From Desulfonema limicola (GTDB lineage Bacteria > Desulfobacterota > Desulfobacteria > Desulfobacterales > Desulfosalsimonadaceae), in contig DYLE01000075.1 of assembly GCA_020722245.1 (NCBI GenBank), positions 1 through 10,143 on the forward strand: 10,143 nt of DNA, written 5' to 3'. Made by a program: the position numbers and the translations under genes. The notes under the pieces were generated by a model. That model made no database searches, was not told the DNA's origin, and saw only the letters and a list, made by a program, of their open reading frames with translations. This document shows, piece after piece, positions 6,659-10,143 of this stretch (position 1 is its first letter; every line of letters starts with the position of its first letter).

Positions 6659-7583
6659 GCCGCCTGACGCCGCCCAGGAAAAAAGCGGCGTACTGCTGAT
6701 TGACAAGCCGGAGGGCATCACCTCAGCCGGCGTGGTCAACCGGATTAAAAAAATTTCCGGCATCCACAAGGCGGGGCATACCGGAACCCTTGACCCCTTT
6801 GCGACCGGGTTGATGGTGTGTACGGTCAACCAGGCCACCCGGCTTTCAAGGTTTTTTCTCCACAGCCGGAAGAAATATGAGGCCCTGCTCGTGCTCGGGG
6901 TTGAAACAGACACCCAGGACGCCACCGGCAACGTCCTTCGAACAAGCCGGACGGATCATATCCGTGAAGCGGATATCCACTCGGTTTTTAAGCGGTTTGA
7001 AGGTGAAATCGAGCAGGTCCCTCCGGCCTATTCGGCCTTGAAGCATCAAGGGGTGCCGCTGTATCAATACGCGCGGCGGGGAAAACCGGTGATCAAGCCC
7101 CCGCGAAGGGTTTTGGTTGCCTCTCTTCGGATTGATGAGATACGCCTTCCGGAAATCCGTTTTGAGGTCGAATGCGGTGCAGGCACCTATGTCCGCAGCC
7201 TGTGCGCCGATATCGGAAAGGCCCTGGGGTGCGGCGGACATTTAAAACGGTTGCACCGGATCGAAACCGGACTGTTCCATGTCCGTGAGGCCCATTCCCT
7301 GGAGGAGACGGTTTCCGTTGCGTCGCTGGAGTCCTTAAAGGACAGGCTGATTCCCATGGCGGATGCGCTTTCCGGCATGGCGACGCATGTCGCCGGCCCT
7401 GAGCTTAAGGAAAAGATAAGGCATGGAAGACCGCTGACAGAGGCGGATATACCGGCACATACCCTAACGGGTCCGGCCGGTTATATCAAGATCACGGACG
7501 CAGGTAACCGGCTTCTTGCGGTGGTGAGCCCCATAGGGCATGAGGGGCGGTATAATTATTGTTGTGTTTTTCACAATTCATAA
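6642..7583 (+). CDS. truB: tRNA pseudouridine(55) synthase TruB (non-standard start, uncertain)
   Basis: TruB isomerises U55 in the tRNA T loop to pseudouridine. With the start set at ATT 6642 the product is 313 aa (E. coli TruB 314). It has GVLLIDKPEGITS (16-28), GHTGTLDP with catalytic Asp51 (codon 6792-6794), KKY with Tyr79, VPPAYSALKHQG, and YVRSLCADIG with a conserved Arg near 186, followed by a PUA-like C-terminus. Distances Gly16-Asp51 and Asp51-Tyr79 equal those in E. coli (13-48-76), so the N-terminus is real. No ATG, GTG or TTG lies in frame between the TAG at 6624 and GTG 6732, and GTG 6732 would remove the conserved LLIDKPEGITS. Start candidates are ATA 6636 (5 nt after GGGTG) and ATT 6642 (11 nt). 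The frame is the same as nrnA, separated by tandem stops. The TruB identity is firm; the start is not. Confidence 0.9.
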   Translation: MDTLSTPPDAAQEKSGVLLIDKPEGITSAGVVNRIKKISGIHKAGHTGTLDPFATGLMVCTVNQATRLSRFFLHSRKKYEALLVLGVETDTQDATGNVLRTSRTDHIREADIHSVFKRFEGEIEQVPPAYSALKHQGVPLYQYARRGKPVIKPPRRVLVASLRIDEIRLPEIRFEVECGAGTYVRSLCADIGKALGCGGHLKRLHRIETGLFHVREAHSLEETVSVASLESLKDRLIPMADALSGMATHVAGPELKEKIRHGRPLTEADIPAHTLTGPAGYIKITDAGNRLLAVVSPIGHEGRYNYCCVFHNS

Positions 7584-7584
7584 T
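7555..7584 (+). repeat. AT-rich hairpin across the truB stop codon
   Basis: ATTAT (7555-7559) pairs with ATAAT (7580-7584), and TTGTG (7562-7566) pairs with CACAA (7572-7576) around a T5 loop, with a small internal loop between the stems. No T tract follows on the + strand, so it is not a standard terminator. It may be an RNA-processing or stability element between truB and rpsO, or simply a by-product of AT-rich promoter DNA. Confidence 0.35.
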
Positions 7585-7589
7585 AAAAT
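7562..7589 (+). promoter_or_regulatory. Possible internal promoter for rpsO-pnp
   Basis: TTGTGT (7562-7567) and TAAAAT (7584-7589, five of six matches to TATAAT) are separated by 16 bp. They lie in a locally AT-rich stretch at the end of truB, about 50 nt before the rpsO start. E. coli also has a promoter in front of rpsO. The -35 box is poor (three of six), so this is only a candidate. Confidence 0.3.
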
Positions 7590-7601
7590 AAGCATAAACC
7601 A

Positions 7602-7637
7602 GACCAGGAGGGTCATTGATAACCAAAGGAGGAAGTT
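7602..7637 (+). promoter_or_regulatory. rpsO leader with two Shine-Dalgarno-like sequences
   Basis: AAAGGAGG (7625-7632) lies 5 nt before the GTG start and is a near-perfect ribosome-binding site, which decides this start. A second site, AGGAGGG (7606-7612), has no good start codon at proper distance. It lies partly in a small hairpin, GACC (7602-7605) with GGTC (7611-7614). S15 represses its own translation through structured leaders in several bacteria, so this leader is a plausible but unproven operator. Confidence 0.5.
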
Positions 7638-7907
7638 GTGAATACCCCAGAATCAAGCAAAAGGGAGACCATCGAGCGGTTTAAGCTCCACGAAACAGAC
7701 ACGGGATCCCCCGAGGTTCAGATCGCCTTGTTAAGCAACCGGATTTCCCATCTGACGGAGCATCTGAAGATCCATGCAAAGGATCACCACTCCCGGCGGG
7801 GCCTGCTGCTGATGGTAGGCAGGCGCAGAAGGCTTTTAAACTATGTTAAAAACAAGGATGTCCGCAGGTATCGCTCCATCATCAAGGAGCTCGGCCTCAG
7901 GCGGTAA
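7638..7907 (+). CDS. rpsO: 30S ribosomal protein S15
   Basis: S15 is a primary-binding protein of the 16S rRNA central domain and also contacts 23S rRNA in an intersubunit bridge. The 89-residue product matches the usual length and shows the signature DTGSPEVQIALLSNRI (21-36) and HLKIHAKDHHSRRGLL (42-57), followed by the basic VGRRRRLLNYVKNKD stretch (60-74). The start codon is GTG, set by the strong AAAGGAGG 5 nt upstream. It is followed by pnp after 52 bp, the standard rpsO-pnp pair. A frequent target of autogenous control; see the leader entry. Confidence 0.98.
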   Translation: MNTPESSKRETIERFKLHETDTGSPEVQIALLSNRISHLTEHLKIHAKDHHSRRGLLLMVGRRRRLLNYVKNKDVRRYRSIIKELGLRR

Positions 7908-7914
7908 TCCGCTT
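7899..7914 (+). repeat. Small hairpin at the rpsO stop codon
   Basis: AGGCGG (7899-7904) pairs with CCGCTT (7909-7914), six pairs with one G-U, around a TAAT loop that holds the rpsO stop codon. No T tract follows. In E. coli a longer RNase III-cut stem precedes pnp and serves PNPase autoregulation. Here the 52-bp gap shows no long stem, so this is at most a minor barrier or processing site. Confidence 0.25.
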
Positions 7915-7959
7915 CGGGTCTTTCATTGAAAAAGGAATGGCCTGCAATCAGGAGACAAA

Positions 7960-10077
7960 ATGGAAATTTCTTTTAAGACAAAAATCGGTGCAGAAACCTT
8001 AAGCATTCAGACCGGCAAGGTTGCCCGGCAGGCCTCCGGATCAGTTGTGGTTCAGTATGGGGAAACCATCCTTCTCGTATCGGTGGTTTCTGAAAAAGAG
8101 GAAAAACCCGATCGTGATTTTTTGCCGCTGTCGGTGGAATACCAGGAAAAAATTTATGCGGCCGGCCGAATCCCCGGGAATTATTTCCGGCGGGAGATCG
8201 GCAGGCCCAGCGAAAAGGAGACCCTAACCGCCCGGCTCACTGATCGGCCTATTCGGCCGCTGTTTCCCAAAAACTACAGCTGTGAAACCCAGGTGATCGC
8301 CACGGTGTTGTCCATGGATAAGGTCAACGGCCCGGATATCCTGGCGCTGAACGGCGCGTCGGCGGCTTTGATGATATCGGACATTCCGTTTGCCGGGCCG
8401 GTGGCGTGCGTCCGGGTGGGCCGTATCGACGGCAAGCTGATCGTCAATCCCACCATAGAACAGCGCAAGTCCTCGGACATCGACCTGATTGTCGCCGGGT
8501 CCAGGACCGGAATCGTCATGGTCGAGGGGAGCGCCAACATGATCAGCGAATCCGAGATGCTGGAAGCGATTTACTACGGGCACCGGCAGCTTCAGCCGAT
8601 CATCGATATTCAGGAAAAGCTGGCAGGAAGCGTCGGGGTTCCGAAAAGGCCGGTTGCGCTCAAGGAAAAAGACGCTGAACTGGCCGCCCGGCTGGAGACC
8701 GAGGCAAGAGAAAAAATCGCAAAGGCGCTGACCATTTCTGAAAAGCTCAAACGCAGGCAGGCGCTTGCCGATATCGGAAAAAGCGTCATGGAAACCCTGG
8801 GGGAAGGATATACGGACCGCAAAAAAGAGGTCCTTGAGATGCTTTCCGACATGGAAAGGGACATCTGCCGGGACATGATCCTGAACCAGGGCCGGCGCAT
8901 CGACAACCGCGCCTTTGATGAAATCCGTCCCATCACCTGCGAAACCGGACTGCTTCCCCGGGTGCACGGCAGCTCCCTGTTCACCCGGGGGGAAACCCAG
9001 GTGCTGGCGGCCATGACCCTGGGCTCGGATCGGGATGAACAGCGGATCGAGACCCTGAGCGGGGATGAAACCGAGCCGTTTATGCTTCATTACAACTTTC
9101 CCCCTTACAGCGTCGGGGAGGTCAAGCGCCTGAGCGGCCCGAGCCGTCGGGACATCGGTCACGGCACCCTGGCCAAACGGGCGATTGAAAAGGTGCTGCC
9201 GCCCAAGGAGGCGTTTGATTACACCATTCGCATCGTATCCGAGGTCCTGGAGTCGAACGGGTCCTCCTCCATGGGGACCGTCTGCGCCTCATCCCTGGCC
9301 CTGATGGACGGCGGGGTTCCGATCAAGGAACCGGTTTCCGGCATCGCCATGGGGCTGGTCACGGACGGGGAAAAAACCGTGATCCTTTCGGATATTCTCG
9401 GGGACGAGGACCATTCCGGGGACATGGATTTCAAGGTCGCCGGAACCGCAAACGGAATCACCGCCCTTCAGATGGACATTAAAATCCACGAGCTTTCCCG
9501 GGATATCCTTGAAAAGGCGCTTGCCCAGGCCAAGGCCGGCCGGCTGCATATTTTAGAAAAAATGAAGGAAACCATCAGCGCTCCAAGAAAGGAGATTTCC
9601 CCCTATGCGCCGGTGGTATACAAGATCAACATCAACCCGGAGCGGATCGGCGAGATCATCGGACCCGGCGGTAAAATGATCCGTTCCATTCAGAGCGAAA
9701 CCAACACCCAGATCGAGATCGACGACAGCGGGCTGGTGAAAATCGCCTCCTTCTCCAAAGAGGAAGGGGACCGGGCCGCCCAGATCATTCGGGATATCGG
9801 TATGGATCCGGAGGTCGGCAAGACCTATGAGGGAACCGTGGTCAAAATCACGGATTTCGGCGCCTTTGTTCAGATAAAACCCAAGACCGACGGCCTGGTG
9901 CATATCTCGGAGCTGGCCCCCTTTCGGGTGAAAAACGTCAAGGATGTGGTCAAGGAGGGGGATATCGTAAAGGTGAAGGTGCTTGAAGTCAAAGACGGAA
10001 AGATCCGGCTCAGCCGAAAAGCGGCCATGGAGGAAGAAAAACCCAAGGCCGGTCCCGACGGAAAGCATAAAAATTAA
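7960..10077 (+). CDS. pnp: Polyribonucleotide nucleotidyltransferase (PNPase)
   Basis: PNPase degrades RNA 3' to 5' by phosphorolysis, releasing nucleoside diphosphates, and can add 3' tails in reverse. The 705-residue product has the full architecture: first RNase PH domain (about 3-225, with GNYFRRE at 73-79 and RPIRPLF at 96-102), a helical linker (about 235-305), and a second RNase PH domain (about 308-545). The second domain carries FTRGETQ (341-347), SNGSSSMGT (432-440) for phosphate, and GDEDHSGDMDFK with Asp484, Asp490 and Lys492 matching E. coli Asp486, Asp492 and Lys494. KH (about 550-610, with IIGPGGKMIRSI at 566-577) and S1 (about 620-686, ITDFGAFVQI) domains follow, then a short charged tail. 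AGGAG (7950-7954) is 5 nt before the ATG. Nothing is missing or truncated. Confidence 0.98.
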   Translation: MEISFKTKIGAETLSIQTGKVARQASGSVVVQYGETILLVSVVSEKEEKPDRDFLPLSVEYQEKIYAAGRIPGNYFRREIGRPSEKETLTARLTDRPIRPLFPKNYSCETQVIATVLSMDKVNGPDILALNGASAALMISDIPFAGPVACVRVGRIDGKLIVNPTIEQRKSSDIDLIVAGSRTGIVMVEGSANMISESEMLEAIYYGHRQLQPIIDIQEKLAGSVGVPKRPVALKEKDAELAARLETEAREKIAKALTISEKLKRRQALADIGKSVMETLGEGYTDRKKEVLEMLSDMERDICRDMILNQGRRIDNRAFDEIRPITCETGLLPRVHGSSLFTRGETQVLAAMTLGSDRDEQRIETLSGDETEPFMLHYNFPPYSVGEVKRLSGPSRRDIGHGTLAKRAIEKVLPPKEAFDYTIRIVSEVLESNGSSSMGTVCASSLALMDGGVPIKEPVSGIAMGLVTDGEKTVILSDILGDEDHSGDMDFKVAGTANGITALQMDIKIHELSRDILEKALAQAKAGRLHILEKMKETISAPRKEISPYAPVVYKININPERIGEIIGPGGKMIRSIQSETNTQIEIDDSGLVKIASFSKEEGDRAAQIIRDIGMDPEVGKTYEGTVVKITDFGAFVQIKPKTDGLVHISELAPFRVKNVKDVVKEGDIVKVKVLEVKDGKIRLSRKAAMEEEKPKAGPDGKHKN

Positions 10078-10087
10078 AAATGGAACC

Positions 10088-10124
10088 GTAAAAAGCTATC
10101 TATCCCGCTTTGCGGTATTTTTAC
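10088..10124 (+). terminator. Probable weak terminator downstream of pnp
   Basis: CCGC (10105-10108) pairs with GCGG (10112-10115) around TTT and is followed by TATTTTTA. An outer perfect pair, GTAAAAA (10088-10094) with TTTTTAC (10118-10124), encloses it. The GC stem is only four pairs, so termination may be partial and the operon may continue beyond the window. The hairpin starts 11 nt after the pnp stop codon. The last 19 bases are AT-rich with no recognisable feature. Confidence 0.45.
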
Positions 10125-10143
10125 AGTAAGTAACTTATTTATT

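Noticed and set aside
6732..6734. GTG 6732 as the truB start
   Set aside because: It is the first standard start codon in frame, but it would delete the conserved LLIDKPEGITS block and leave TruB about 30 residues short.
7551..7556. Perfect TATAAT at the 3' end of truB
   Set aside because: No -35-like hexamer lies 15-19 bp upstream. The nearest TTG is about 29 bp away. It is coding sequence for the truB C-terminus.
8224..9162. Minus-strand frame of 312 codons
   Set aside because: It lies fully within pnp on the opposite strand. PNPase motifs are intact on the + strand, and the antisense product has no family signature.
1..10143. CRISPR array, insertion sequence, prophage, toxin-antitoxin or other exotic system
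   Set aside because: No spaced repeat array, transposase, terminal inverted repeats or unrecognised gene was found. All substantial reading frames belong to well-known housekeeping families.

Overview
The window is a nearly complete translation and RNA-metabolism operon of the bacterial nusA-infB type, all on the + strand. Order: tRNA-Gly(CCC), terminator, rimP, nusA, infB, ylxP (DUF503), rbfA, nrnA-like DHH phosphoesterase, truB, rpsO, pnp, and a weak terminator-like hairpin at the right edge. Two points suggest a Desulfobacterota (former Deltaproteobacteria) genome, possibly a Desulfobacteraceae-like sulfate reducer. One is the gene order, with a DUF503 gene between infB and rbfA and a DHH phosphoesterase between rbfA and truB. 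The other is the moderately high G+C content and the protein sequences. This placement is inferred from recalled family patterns, not from a search.

Layout. Bases 1-111 hold no gene: there is a small inverted repeat and then a promoter with a perfect TTGACA -35 box. A complete tRNA-Gly(CCC) with encoded CCA follows (112-187). After a short repeat-rich spacer comes a strong intrinsic terminator (273-304), only about 20 bases before the first possible rimP start. From rimP to pnp the genes are packed tightly: rimP and nusA are 2 nt apart, ylxP and rbfA overlap by ATGA, rbfA and nrnA overlap by 41 bp, and nrnA and truB are separated by tandem stop codons. The only larger gaps are nusA-infB (131 bp, where many relatives carry ylxR), infB-ylxP (42 bp), truB-rpsO (54 bp) and rpsO-pnp (52 bp).

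How the genes work together. RimP and RbfA mature the 30S subunit and S15 is one of its primary-binding proteins. IF2 starts translation. NusA couples transcription elongation, pausing and termination to this. TruB makes pseudouridine 55 in tRNAs. PNPase degrades RNA from the 3' end, and the NrnA-like enzyme probably finishes the shortest oligonucleotides.

Nothing here looks like a novel defence, mobile or biosynthetic system; this is core housekeeping DNA. The points worth a second look are regulatory. The truB frame has no ATG, GTG or TTG start that keeps its conserved N-terminus, and the junction carries crossing inverted repeats over the likely ribosome-binding site. A tRNA-Gly plus terminator occupies the position that metY holds in the E. 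coli operon. The nusA-infB and truB-rpsO gaps contain small structured or repeated elements.
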